From NCBI RefSeq assembly GCF_038066635.1, contig NZ_JBBUTI010000008.1:196984-260983 (forward strand): a stretch of 64,000 nt of DNA. Direction: 5' to 3'. The translations under genes were made by a program, and so were the position numbers. This stretch comes from Ideonella margarita (lineage in GTDB: Bacteria; Pseudomonadota; Gammaproteobacteria; Burkholderiales; Burkholderiaceae_C). The notes beneath the pieces are model-generated. The model saw only the letters and a list, made by a program, of their open reading frames with translations, was not told the DNA's origin and did not search any database. Shown piece after piece: positions 1-8,284 of the stretch; within the stretch, counting starts at the first letter, position 1; each line of letters begins with the position of its first letter.

Positions 1-1038
1 CAGGTAATGGGTCAGCGGCAACACCTCGGCCCAGGCGCGCGCCAGCACCGGCATCGACTGCAACGGAAAGCCCTGCCCGGCAAAGGCAAACGCCGGTGCG
101 GTGATGAAGCCCGCGGCCGACAATCCGTTGCGCAGCGCCAGCGTCACGCCGATCAGGAACACGCCCAGCGCCAGCTGCGCGGCCACCAGCAAGCCCAGCC
201 CGACCAGCACCATGAACGGCGCGTCCGTGATGGCCCAGCCGCGCACCCCGGCCATCACCAGCACAAAAGCCAGCGCCATCACGCCAAAGGCCAGCGCCGG
301 CCAGGCCAGCTTGGTGGCCAGGGCCACGTGCCAGCGCCCGCCGGCCGTGGCGAGCCACTCGGGCACGCTGCCGGCCTTCAGTTCCCGGCCGATGGCCGTG
401 ACGGCCGCCAGGGTGATGAAGATCTGCATCACCGCCGGCAGCAGGGCCAGGGTCAGGAAAAACTCGTAACTCGCCGACTCGTTGAACAAGGTGACCAGCT
501 TCATGCGGATCGGCTCGAACTGCGCCTTGGCCAGCACCGGGGCGGCGCCGCGCTTTTCACGCGCACTCAACTCGATGCCCACGGACAAGGTGCTGACCAC
601 CGCGCGCACATCGCGCGACAAACCGCCGACATGCGACTGGAACTGCCCGTTGTAGAACCATTGCACGGTGGCGGCCCGGCCACCCAGCACCTGGGTCTGC
701 AGCTGCGCCGGAAAGATCACCACGCCAAACGCCTGCCGCTGGCGCAGCAGGCTCAGCGCCTCTTCCCAGCTGGCGGCATGCGCAACCACGCTGATGCCCG
801 GTGAGGCTTGGAGAAAGCGGTCCATCTGCCGCGACAAGGCCGATTGGTCCTGGTCGATCACGACGATGGGCAGGTCACGCGGCACGCCGACAGAAAAGAT
901 CCACACCACCAGCGCGCACACCGCCCACGGGATGAGCGTGAGCATCGCCATGTCCCAGGGGCTGGCGCGCAGCCAGCGGCTCTCGCGGGCCAGCGCGGCC
1001 CGCCAGCCAGCTGCGGTCTCGCTCGTGGGCTCCAGCAT
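1..1038 (-). CDS. ABC-2 type transporter permease (YhhJ-like), 3' end cut by window
   Basis: Inner-membrane permease subunit of an ABC exporter. Reading the minus strand from the ATG at 1038 gives 346 residues, open to the window edge, so the C-terminus is missing. There is an N-terminal membrane segment around residues 31-50, a long periplasmic region (with IVVIDQDQSALSR near residue 60), then at least four hydrophobic helices in the second half. This is the usual ABC-2 permease plan of one helix, a large loop and a helix bundle. A GTG lies directly before the ATG in the same frame. The gene starts 16 nt after the stop of the HlyD-like gene, which follows a TolC-like gene, so the three form an export operon. 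The ATP-binding subunit is not visible and probably lies beyond the edge or elsewhere. Confidence 0.85.
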   Translation of the reverse strand, partial: MLEPTSETAAGWRAALARESRWLRASPWDMAMLTLIPWAVCALVVWIFSVGVPRDLPIVVIDQDQSALSRQMDRFLQASPGISVVAHAASWEEALSLLRQRQAFGVVIFPAQLQTQVLGGRAATVQWFYNGQFQSHVGGLSRDVRAVVSTLSVGIELSAREKRGAAPVLAKAQFEPIRMKLVTLFNESASYEFFLTLALLPAVMQIFITLAAVTAIGRELKAGSVPEWLATAGGRWHVALATKLAWPALAFGVMALAFVLVMAGVRGWAITDAPFMVLVGLGLLVAAQLALGVFLIGVTLALRNGLSAAGFITAPAFAFAGQGFPLQSMPVLARAWAEVLPLTHYL

Positions 1039-1054
1039 CACGCGGCGTGGCGCT

Positions 1055-2041
1055 TCAAGGGGCGGCGAAGAGCACGCTCATGCCCGGGCGCAAACCCGGC
1101 ACGGGCGCCACCGGACGCAGCCGCACTTCGAACGTGCGCAGATCGGTGCCACCGGGGCGCGCCGCCCGCCAGGTGGCGAAATCCGGCATGACCGCCACCG
1201 AGCTCACGGTGAAGCGCTGCTGCTTGCCCAAGGCGGGCAATTCGGCCTCGTGCTGGCTGCCCACGGCAAAGGCGGCCAGGCGGTCTTCACGCACCGCCAC
1301 CACCGCCCAGGCGTCGCTCAGGTTCACCAGGGTGACCACCGGAAACCCCTGCGGCGCCAGCTCACCCGGCTGGATCTGGATCTTGGCCACTTCGCCGGCC
1401 GCAGGCGCATGTACCCGGGTTTCGGCCAGCGCCACCTGGGCCTCCGTCACCACACCGGCCACTTGCCGGGCCTGCGCCGACGCTGCCTGCTTGTCTTCCG
1501 TGCGCGCGCCGGCGCTCGCCATCTGGAACTGCGCCTGCGCGGCCTGTGATTGCTGCTGCGCCGCGCGCCACTGGGCCTCGGCCTCGTCGCGTTTCTGCCG
1601 CGCCAGCACACCTTGATCGGCCATCACCTGCACGCGGTCGAGCGTTGTGCGCGCCATGCGCTCGGCGGTCTGCGCCCGCTCCCAGTTGGACCGGGCCATC
1701 TGGATTTCCTCGGGCCGCGCACCATGGCTGGCCTTGTTGGCCACGGCCTGGGCCGCCTCTTGCGCAGCTTGCGCCTGCGCCACCTTGGCACTGACCTCGG
1801 GGCTGTCGAGCTCGAAGATCACGTCACCGGCCTTCACCGATTGCCCGAGGCTGACCTTCAGCGCACCCACGCGGCCCGGCACCTTGGACGAGACATTGAT
1901 TTCCTGCGCGTCGATCTGGCCCTGCAGCGGCAGCACCTGGGGCTCGAAGGCTTTTTTCAGGCCCCAGCCCAGGCCGCCAAGAACCAGCAGCCCCACGATG
2001 GGCAGCACAAAAGAGCGGGGTGAGATGTTGGAGGTGCTCAT
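1055..2041 (-). CDS. HlyD-family periplasmic adaptor (membrane fusion protein)
   Basis: Periplasmic adaptor of 328 residues linking an inner-membrane ABC exporter to an outer-membrane channel. The ATG at 2041 gives MSTSNISPRSFVLPIVGLLV, a short cytoplasmic tail and one membrane anchor. Next comes a biotinyl-lipoyl-like half (SSKVPGRVGALKVSLGQ), then a long Ala/Gln-rich coiled coil at about residues 85-195. The second lipoyl half (VHAPAAGEVAKIQIQPGE) and a beta-barrel domain complete the plan. The frame stays open upstream, but that extension is low-complexity and runs into the efflux gene, so I chose the ATG in front of the anchor. It lies 32 nt after the TolC-like stop. Substrate unknown; the YhiI-like architecture suggests drug or toxic-metabolite export. 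Confidence 0.88.
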   Translation of the reverse strand: MSTSNISPRSFVLPIVGLLVLGGLGWGLKKAFEPQVLPLQGQIDAQEINVSSKVPGRVGALKVSLGQSVKAGDVIFELDSPEVSAKVAQAQAAQEAAQAVANKASHGARPEEIQMARSNWERAQTAERMARTTLDRVQVMADQGVLARQKRDEAEAQWRAAQQQSQAAQAQFQMASAGARTEDKQAASAQARQVAGVVTEAQVALAETRVHAPAAGEVAKIQIQPGELAPQGFPVVTLVNLSDAWAVVAVREDRLAAFAVGSQHEAELPALGKQQRFTVSSVAVMPDFATWRAARPGGTDLRTFEVRLRPVAPVPGLRPGMSVLFAAP

Positions 2042-2073
2042 GGATGTGTGGGGGGCGGCGGTCGCGTGATGAT

Positions 2074-3489
2074 TCAAGGCTGCAGCGGCAGGCGAATGTC
2101 GGCGCTGGCGGCCAGCTCGGGCAGGCGCTGCGGCTGGCCGGAGGCCTCCAGCAGCCGCGCCAGCGCCATCACGTAATCGTGGGCCGCCTGCAGGCGTTCG
2201 ATCTTCGATCTGGACAGGCCGAGCTGCGCATCGGTCACGTCGGTGGAGGTGGCCTGGCTCTGGGCAAACGACACCTGCTGCAAGCGCAGATGCTCGCTGG
2301 CCAGCTCCACCGCCGAACCCCCGCTGACGTACTGGGCGCGGGCGTTCTCCAGGGCGCGCCATTGCGCCTCCACCAGCGTCGGAATGTCACGGCCAGCCTG
2401 TTCGGCGCTCACCTCCACGCGCTGCTGCTGCAGGCGGGCTGCGTCACGCATCTTGTCGTGGTCGATGCGGCTGACCAGCGGCAGGCTCATGTGCAAGCCC
2501 ACCTGCCAGTTCGGCTGCACCGTCTTGTCGTTGCTGCGGTTCAGGTTGACGTTGGCCAGCGCCACCACATTGGGCGCCAGCTCGGTGCCTTGCAGGCGGT
2601 AGGACTCGTCCGCCTGATCACGCTTGGCGGCCAGCTTCTGCCACGCCGGGTGGCGCGACATGCCGGTGTCGATGAAACTGGCCAAGGGCCCGACACCCTG
2701 GCTGTGCACGAACAGCGGCGTGGTGGCTTGCACCGGCGCATCGGTGCGCAGCAGACGCTGCAGCGCCACCTCGGCCAGCTGCAGATCGCTGCGGGCGCGG
2801 GCTTCGTCGCGGCGGGCGTTGTCGAGGGCCACATCGGCACGCAAACGCTCAGCGCGGGCGATCAACCCGGCCTGCTCCAGCTTCAGCGCACTTTGCTGGT
2901 GGGCGCCGATGCCGATGACCGCATCACTGCGCAAGGCCAGCGCCTGGCGCGCCAGCTGCACCGTGAAATAACGCTGGGCCACCAGGGTGGCGAGCTTGTC
3001 TTCGGCGTCCTGTTGCTCAGCCTGCGCCTCACGCGCCCGGCCTCTGGCCAGCCCCTGCAGGGCCTCGACCCGGCCACCGGTGTAGATCGGCCAGACCGAG
3101 CCCAAGCCGGCCGAAACCAGGTTGACGATGCGGTCGGTGGTGTAGGCGTTCGGGATGGTGGGGATGGGCGCGCCGGGCAAGGCGGCGTCGAGCATGCCCA
3201 GGCTCGGGTTGGCGGCCGCGGCCACGTTCGACAAATCCAGGTTGATGGACGTGGACACGCGGCCGGCAAAACCGGTGAGGCTGAGCGAAGGGCCGCCGAG
3301 GCGGTCCAGGGCTTCAGCCTGCAGCCCCCGGGCCTGGGCGTCGAGCTGCGCGCCGCGCACGGAACCCGATGCCTCGGCAGCGAGCTTCATCGCTTCGCCC
3401 ACATCGACCGCCAACTGTGCATGGGCCTGCACCCCGGCACAGAGAAGCACGCCCGCGAAGGCCTGCTGCAGAAGGGTTTGCCATCTCAT
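2074..3489 (-). CDS. TolC-family outer-membrane efflux protein
   Basis: Outer-membrane channel subunit, 471 residues. The ATG at 3489 is followed by a signal peptide (MRWQTLLQQAFAGVLLCAG, then QAHAQ as likely cleavage site). The body has the two repeated OEP halves, with long alpha-helical stretches rich in Ala, Arg, Gln and Leu (for example around RADVALDNARRDEARARSDL) and the segment that opens with YTGGRVEALQGLARGRAREA. The longer frame open to 4041 is antisense to a DUF4148 gene and was rejected. It is the first gene of the efflux operon. Upstream is an AT-rich stretch with inverted repeats, a plausible promoter/operator. No regulator gene lies directly beside it. Confidence 0.88.
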   Translation of the reverse strand: MRWQTLLQQAFAGVLLCAGVQAHAQLAVDVGEAMKLAAEASGSVRGAQLDAQARGLQAEALDRLGGPSLSLTGFAGRVSTSINLDLSNVAAAANPSLGMLDAALPGAPIPTIPNAYTTDRIVNLVSAGLGSVWPIYTGGRVEALQGLARGRAREAQAEQQDAEDKLATLVAQRYFTVQLARQALALRSDAVIGIGAHQQSALKLEQAGLIARAERLRADVALDNARRDEARARSDLQLAEVALQRLLRTDAPVQATTPLFVHSQGVGPLASFIDTGMSRHPAWQKLAAKRDQADESYRLQGTELAPNVVALANVNLNRSNDKTVQPNWQVGLHMSLPLVSRIDHDKMRDAARLQQQRVEVSAEQAGRDIPTLVEAQWRALENARAQYVSGGSAVELASEHLRLQQVSFAQSQATSTDVTDAQLGLSRSKIERLQAAHDYVMALARLLEASGQPQRLPELAASADIRLPLQP

Positions 3490-3594
3490 GCGCCGAGTGT
3501 AAGCAGACGGCTGGCTGGTGGAGGACAGGAAATGCGCGCGGCAGCTGCACCAAAGGCTTGTTTTCAAATTATCAACAGTAAATTTATTTTCAGA

Positions 3595-3625
3595 CTGTTT
3601 ATTCATCAAACAGCAATCTGTACAG
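3595..3625. promoter_or_regulatory. Operator-like inverted repeats upstream of the efflux operon
   Basis: CTGTTT (3595-3600), a 7-nt spacer and AAACAG (3608-3613) form a perfect 6+6 inverted repeat. The 8-bp palindrome CTGTACAG (3618-3625) follows directly. They lie in the most AT-rich part of this stretch, between the divergent TolC-like gene and the first DUF4148 gene. The spacing suits a dimeric repressor of the TetR or MarR kind, but no protein is shown to bind. Confidence 0.4.
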
Positions 3626-3748
3626 TTCACTACATCGATGAGCCGAACACAAAACAACGACTCACCGAGGCTGGACAAGACGGAGCGACTCAGTAAGTGC
3701 TCACCGCCGTGCCTGGCACCGTTTGACCTCAACCTCAAGGACCTCATC

Positions 3749-4063
3749 ATGACCCGCTTCCAAGTTGCTTTCGCCGCCATCGCCCTCGTCGCCGCCAACG
3801 CTGCCTCGGCCCAATCGGCTCCTGACGCCATCCCCGCTGCTTTCCAGCGCGCTGATGTGGTCGCCGCCCCCGCTACCCCGGCTGTCGCCGCTGTGCGTGA
3901 AGGTGCCGCCAAGGTCGCTGCTGCCGGCTTGACCCGCGAACAAGTGCGTGCCGAGTTCCTGGCCGCCCGCGCTTCTGGCCAGAACAACCCGTTCGACACC
4001 GACGGCTTCCTGCCTGCCACCCCGGTCAGCCGCACGGCCACCGGCCTGGCTCAAGCCAAGTAA
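3749..4063 (+). CDS. DUF4148 family secreted small protein, copy 1
   Basis: A 104-residue exported protein of unknown function. The ATG at 3749 begins a Sec signal peptide (MTRFQVAFAAIALVAANAASAQ) with a clear Ala-x-Ala cleavage site. The mature part contains LTREQVRAEFLAARASGQ and ends with a conserved NPFDTDGFLPATP segment, typical of the small DUF4148 proteins that are expanded in Burkholderiales. The copy at 4130 differs at about ten residues, so this is a recent tandem duplication. The upstream intergenic region is AT-rich. Proteins of this family are often periplasmic and stress-responsive, but nothing here shows a role. Confidence 0.85.
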   Translation: MTRFQVAFAAIALVAANAASAQSAPDAIPAAFQRADVVAAPATPAVAAVREGAAKVAAAGLTREQVRAEFLAARASGQNNPFDTDGFLPATPVSRTATGLAQAK

Positions 4064-4129
4064 GACAAGCAATCCAGCACTGAACTGCTGAACACAAACA
4101 TCCCCACCGAACCCGAAAGAGAAAACATC

Positions 4130-4444
4130 ATGAACCGCTTCCAAGTTGCCTTCGCCGCCATCGCCCTCATCGCCGCCAACGCCGCTTCGGCCCAATCGGC
4201 TCCTGACGCCATCCCCGCTGCTTTCCAGCGCGCTGATGTGGTCGCCGCTCCGGCCAACGCCGATGTCGTCGCCGTGCGTGAAGGTGCTGCCAAGGTCGCC
4301 GCTGTCGGCTTGACCCGCGAGCAAGTGCGTGCCGAGTTCCTGGCCGCCCGCGCTTCTGGCCAGAACAACCCGTTCGACACCGACGGCTTCCTGCCTGCCA
4401 CCCCGGTCAGCCGCACCGCCACCGGCCTGGCCCAAGCCTACTGA
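4130..4444 (+). CDS. DUF4148 family secreted small protein, copy 2
   Basis: The second copy has the same length (104 residues) and signal peptide plan (MNRFQVAFAAIALIAANA). It starts at 4130 after a GAAAGAGAAAAC purine-rich stretch that may serve as ribosome site. Differences from copy 1 cluster in the middle (NADVVAV in place of TPAVAAV) and at the last residue (Tyr for Lys), while both ends of the mature protein are identical. It lies 66 nt after copy 1, and a strong terminator follows at 4509, so the pair is probably one transcript. Function unknown. Confidence 0.85.
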   Translation: MNRFQVAFAAIALIAANAASAQSAPDAIPAAFQRADVVAAPANADVVAVREGAAKVAAVGLTREQVRAEFLAARASGQNNPFDTDGFLPATPVSRTATGLAQAY

Positions 4445-4508
4445 TCCCGTGTGTGGCGGGGCCTTCCCAGGCACCGCTGACCGCACACCCTGCGCCCGTC
4501 GCAGACAA

Positions 4509-4537
4509 AAAAAGGCCCGCTTGCTGCGGGCCTTTTT
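4509..4537 (+). terminator. Rho-independent terminator after the DUF4148 pair (bidirectional shape)
   Basis: A 12-bp perfect stem, AAAAAGGCCCGC (4509-4520) and GCGGGCCTTTTT (4526-4537), with loop TTGCT. T-runs occur on both strands. It can end the DUF4148 transcript on the plus strand and the convergent M20 peptidase transcript on the minus strand. Confidence 0.9.
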
Positions 4538-4575
4538 GCTTGCCTCAGTGCCGAAACGCTGAACGCCGGATCACC

Positions 4576-6042
4576 TCAAGGGTGCGCGGCAATGACCTCG
4601 GCCACCGCCGACGTCAGGCGGGTGCCGTAGCCGATGTGCAGGAACTCGTTCGGGCCGTGCGCGTTGCTCTTCGGGCCGAGCACGCCGCAGACCATCATCT
4701 GGGCCATCGGGAAGCCCTGCTGCAGCAGGTTCATCAGCGGAATCGTGCCGCCCTGGCCGATGTAGCCCAGCGGCGCACCGAAGTGCCGGCGTGACGCCGT
4801 GTCCATCGCGGCCTCCAGCCACGGCGCCAGCGTCGGGGCATTCCAGCCCGTGGCGCCCCAGTCGTTCATGCGGCCGTCCGGGTGGAACGTGACCTTGGCG
4901 TTGTAGGGCGCGTTGTCTTCCAGCAGCGCCTTGAGTTGCACCGCGGCCGTGTGGCCTTCCACCAAGGGCGGCAGGCGCAGGCTCAGCTTGAAGGCCGTGA
5001 ACGGGCGCAGCACATTGCCGGCGTTCTGCAGCGAAGGCATGCCGTCCACGCCCGTCACCGACAAGGTCGGACGCCAGGTGCGATTGAGCAGCGCCTCCAC
5101 CGGGTCGGTGTCGGTGGCCAGTGCGAAGGCACCATCAGCGCCGCAGGCCCAGGGGTAACGCTTCCACACCTCGTCACCCAGAATGTGCGCGGTGGCGCGG
5201 GCCTGGGCCACGCGCTCGGACGGCACTTCGCAGTGGAAAGCCTCCGGCAGCAGCCGGCCGGTCTTCGAATCTTCCAGGCGGTCGAGGACCATGCGCATGA
5301 TGCGGAAGCTCGACGGCACCAAGCCGCTGGCATCGCCCGAGTGGATGCCTTCGGTGAGGATTTCCACCTTCAGCGTGCCGGTGATGTTGCCGCGCAGCGA
5401 GGTCGTGAGCCAGAGCTGGTCATAGTTGCCGGCGCCTGAATCCAGGCAGACCACGAGGCTGACTTCACCCAGGCGCGGGCGCAGCAGGTCGAGGTAGGGC
5501 AGCAAGTCGTACGAGCCGGATTCCTCGCAGGATTCGATCAGGCCGACGATGCGGGGGTGCGGCACGTTCTGCGCCTTCAGGGCCTCCACGGCGCTGATCG
5601 CGGCGTACACGGCATAACCGTCATCGGCGCCACCGCGGCCATAGAGCTTGCCGTCCTCGATCTTCGGCGTCCAGGGCCCGAGGTCCGAGCGCCAGCCGCT
5701 GAATTCGGGTTGTTTGTCGAGGTGGCCGTACATCAGCACGGTCTGCGTGCTGGCCGGCTTGGTGGCGGCCACTTCAAAGAAGATGACCGGCGTGCGGCCT
5801 TCCTGGCGGATGACTTCCAGCGTCAGGCCAGGCACCTTGCGGGAGAGCACCCAGTCGGCGGCGTCACGCACCACCTTGTCGATCAGACCGTTCTTCTCCC
5901 AGTCGGGGTCGAACATCGGGCTCTTGGCGGGCACGCCGATGTAGTCTATGAGGCTGGGCACGATGCGTTCGCGCCAGGCGTCGTCCACGAATCGATGCAG
6001 TTGTGCCGGATCGAGCGGAGCCAGGGTGTCAGGTGCATTCAT
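4576..6042 (-). CDS. M20 family metallopeptidase (carnosinase/CNDP-like dipeptidase)
   Basis: A cytosolic zinc dipeptidase of 488 residues. Motifs in order: MYGHLDKQPE (first metal His and catalytic Asp), RGGADDGYA (bridging Asp), IESCEESGS (catalytic Glu pair), VVCLDSGAGN (metal Asp) and a C-terminal IGQGGTIPLMN segment. The dimerisation/lid domain sits between, including HSGDASGLVPSSFRI. Length and motif order fit the M20 CNDP-like subgroup rather than the shorter ArgE/DapE forms. The ATG at 6042 has a GAGGA ribosome site 10-15 nt upstream; the longer frame to 6135 overlaps the divergent binding-protein gene. Substrate not predictable. Confidence 0.88.
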   Translation of the reverse strand: MNAPDTLAPLDPAQLHRFVDDAWRERIVPSLIDYIGVPAKSPMFDPDWEKNGLIDKVVRDAADWVLSRKVPGLTLEVIRQEGRTPVIFFEVAATKPASTQTVLMYGHLDKQPEFSGWRSDLGPWTPKIEDGKLYGRGGADDGYAVYAAISAVEALKAQNVPHPRIVGLIESCEESGSYDLLPYLDLLRPRLGEVSLVVCLDSGAGNYDQLWLTTSLRGNITGTLKVEILTEGIHSGDASGLVPSSFRIMRMVLDRLEDSKTGRLLPEAFHCEVPSERVAQARATAHILGDEVWKRYPWACGADGAFALATDTDPVEALLNRTWRPTLSVTGVDGMPSLQNAGNVLRPFTAFKLSLRLPPLVEGHTAAVQLKALLEDNAPYNAKVTFHPDGRMNDWGATGWNAPTLAPWLEAAMDTASRRHFGAPLGYIGQGGTIPLMNLLQQGFPMAQMMVCGVLGPKSNAHGPNEFLHIGYGTRLTSAVAEVIAAHP

Positions 6043-6115
6043 GATGCAAGGTGTCCTCGGTGTCGGTAAACACCACAGATTGTGCGACGGTTTGAGGCTG
6101 ACGTATGCTGGGCTG

Positions 6116-7324
6116 ATGACTGCACCCTCCCCCACTCGCCGCCGGTATCTTCAACTGACGGGTGGCGCGGCGGTCGGGCTGGCCGCCAGCACCCCGTGGC
6201 AGATGGCGCTAGCCCAGCCAGCGAGTCCCTCCATACCGGCGCCCGCCGCCAACCCCACGGCCGGCATCACGCCGACGCAGATCCTGCTCGGGCAGACGAT
6301 CTCGCTGGAAAACGCCAAGAACGACTATGCAGTGGCCATTCGCCAGGGCATCGAAGCCGCAGTGCAGCAGATCAACGCCACGGGCGGCGTGGCGGGCCGG
6401 CGCTTGCAGATCAAGGTGATGGACGACCATGCCAAGCCCGCGGAAGCCGAGGCCAATGCCCGGCAGCTGGTGGCAGACGGCGTGTTCGCGCTGTTCGGGC
6501 CGATCGAAGGCGGGCCGTCGACCGCCGTGATGGGCGTGGCCAATGACACCGGTGTGCCGCTGTTCGGGCCGATGGCCGGCTCGCCCGGTTTGCGCCGGCC
6601 GCTGCAGTCGCTAGTGTTTCCGGTGCGCGCCGAGCACCGCGAAGAGTTCCGGGCGCTGCTGAACCACGGCGCCAGCCTGGGCATGCGCCGCGTGGGTTTT
6701 CTGCAGGCCGATTCCGACACGGGTCGCCAGCACCTCGACAACGTCCGGCGCATCGCCGGCCCGCTGGGCATGGAGGTGCGCCTGCCGATGCCGTTCAAGG
6801 GCGACATCACCGATGCCGGCTTGCAGGCCTTCGTGCAGCAGCTGGGTGACAAGCAGGTGGAGCTGGTGTTCAACCATGGCTCGGCGGGCGTCTATGAGCG
6901 CCTGATCCGGCTGAGCCGGCAAGCTGGCCTGAACACCAGTTTCTGGGGCATCAACTCGGGCTCTGCGCAGCTGGCCAAACACCTCGGGCCACTGGCCAAC
7001 GGCATGGTGTTCGCCCAGGTGATGCACAGCCCGTGGGAGCGAAAGACCGCCCTCACCCGGGCTTATCAAGACGCCTTCCGCGCCCTGTTCCGGGACCAGG
7101 ACTTTTCGTACGGCAGCCTGGAAGGTTATGTCACGACGCGCGCGCTGGCCGAAGCCCTGCGCCGCTGTGGCCGCGACCTGAGCCGACCCCGCTGGCTGGC
7201 GGCCATGAAGGACGCACAGCTCGACATCGACGGCTTCAAGGTCAGCTGGCCGGCGGCCGAGCACGCCGGCTCCACCTTCGTCGACACGGCCATCGTCACG
7301 CGCGACGGCCGTTTCCGTCACTGA
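6116..7324 (+). CDS. ABC transporter substrate-binding protein, branched-chain amino acid type (Peripla_BP_6)
   Basis: A 402-residue periplasmic binding protein. The N-terminus carries a twin-arginine-like leader (MTAPSPTRRRYLQLTGGAAV) ending near MALAQ. The mature protein follows the Leu/Ile/Val-binding plan: ILLGQTISLENAKNDYAVAI, GVAGRRLQIKVMDD, then VFALFGPIEGGPSTAV and a second lobe with an aspartate-containing hinge. The ATG at 6116 was chosen because it begins the leader; the frame is open further upstream but antisense to the M20 peptidase. No permease or ATPase genes are adjacent, so it is an orphan: it may serve a remote transporter or act as a ligand sensor. Confidence 0.8.
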   Translation: MTAPSPTRRRYLQLTGGAAVGLAASTPWQMALAQPASPSIPAPAANPTAGITPTQILLGQTISLENAKNDYAVAIRQGIEAAVQQINATGGVAGRRLQIKVMDDHAKPAEAEANARQLVADGVFALFGPIEGGPSTAVMGVANDTGVPLFGPMAGSPGLRRPLQSLVFPVRAEHREEFRALLNHGASLGMRRVGFLQADSDTGRQHLDNVRRIAGPLGMEVRLPMPFKGDITDAGLQAFVQQLGDKQVELVFNHGSAGVYERLIRLSRQAGLNTSFWGINSGSAQLAKHLGPLANGMVFAQVMHSPWERKTALTRAYQDAFRALFRDQDFSYGSLEGYVTTRALAEALRRCGRDLSRPRWLAAMKDAQLDIDGFKVSWPAAEHAGSTFVDTAIVTRDGRFRH

Positions 7325-7336
7325 CCCGCCATTGGC

Positions 7337-8191
7337 TCAGCGGGCAGCCGGGTAGCGGGCGTTCAGCCAGCCATTGAGCGCGGCCAGCACCTCGGCCTGC
7401 TCCGGCTCATTGAAGATTTCGTGCGCCAGGGCATGCCAGGGCTGCGCCTGCACCGAAGCCGGCGCAGCAGCGGCAAACCGCGCGCTGCCCGCGGGTGCCA
7501 CGCAACGATCCGCGCCGCCCCACATCAGCAAGGTGGGCACGCGCCACGAGGCCGCCATGCCCTGCACTTCCGGGCCGGCATCAGCGATGAACTTGGCGAG
7601 TCGGCCGCAGATGCGGTCATGAACCAGCGGGTCGGCCACGTAGGCGGCCACCACGGCGGGGTCGCGGCAGATCCACGAGGGCTTGAGGCCATTGCCCAGC
7701 GCCAGGCCCGGCACCAGGCTGGAGCCCACCGCCACCAGCAGCTTCTGGAACAGGTTCATGCCGGCATCGAGGGCCGGTGACGACAGCACCAGCGCATCCA
7801 CCGGGCGCCACCAGGCCGCCGGCTTCACATGCAGGCCCTCGGCCACATAGCGCGCGGCCACCAGGCCACCCAGGCTGTGGCCCAGCATCACCAGCGGGCC
7901 GGGCTGCAGCGGGCGCACGGCATCCACCACACGGCCGAGGTCTTGCAGCAGGCTGTTGCGATCGGGGATCACGCCCCGCCCGCCACCCGACTGACCATGG
8001 CCGCGCTGGTCGTAGGCCACCACCTGCCAGCCCTGGGCACACAAGGCCTGGGCCACATGCTCATAGCGGCCGGCGTGTTCGCCCAGGCCATGCACCAGCA
8101 GCACCTGCCCACGCACCCGCTCCGCATTGGCCGAAGCCGGCCACACACGCGCCTGCAGGCGCACTCCATCGGCAGTGACGATCTGATCCAT
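7337..8191 (-). CDS. Alpha/beta hydrolase, monoacylglycerol-lipase-like
   Basis: A 284-residue serine hydrolase. It has the oxyanion-hole segment VLLVHGLGEHAGRYEHVA, the nucleophile elbow GHSLGG, and a late MWGGADRCV segment giving the acid, followed by the catalytic His near WHALAHEIFNEPE. This order matches the Hydrolase_4 / monoacylglycerol lipase family. There is no signal peptide, so it is probably cytosolic. It converges with the binding-protein gene (12-nt gap) and diverges from the crotonase gene at 8285. Substrate likely a lipid ester, but unproven. Confidence 0.83.
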   Translation of the reverse strand: MDQIVTADGVRLQARVWPASANAERVRGQVLLVHGLGEHAGRYEHVAQALCAQGWQVVAYDQRGHGQSGGGRGVIPDRNSLLQDLGRVVDAVRPLQPGPLVMLGHSLGGLVAARYVAEGLHVKPAAWWRPVDALVLSSPALDAGMNLFQKLLVAVGSSLVPGLALGNGLKPSWICRDPAVVAAYVADPLVHDRICGRLAKFIADAGPEVQGMAASWRVPTLLMWGGADRCVAPAGSARFAAAAPASVQAQPWHALAHEIFNEPEQAEVLAALNGWLNARYPAAR

Positions 8192-8284
8192 CCCGGCAGT
8201 CTACGCGGTGCTGTCACCTGCGTGATGGCAGGCCCCAAGGAACACGGTAGGCTTTCGCCCCACAAACATCATTCCGGAGACCCC

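Noticed and set aside
7..804. Plus-strand frame of 265 codons at the left edge
   Set aside because: Antisense to the ABC-2 permease, whose membrane helices are clear on the minus strand.
2020..3696. Plus-strand frame of 558 codons
   Set aside because: Antisense shadow of the TolC-family gene; no domain and biased composition.
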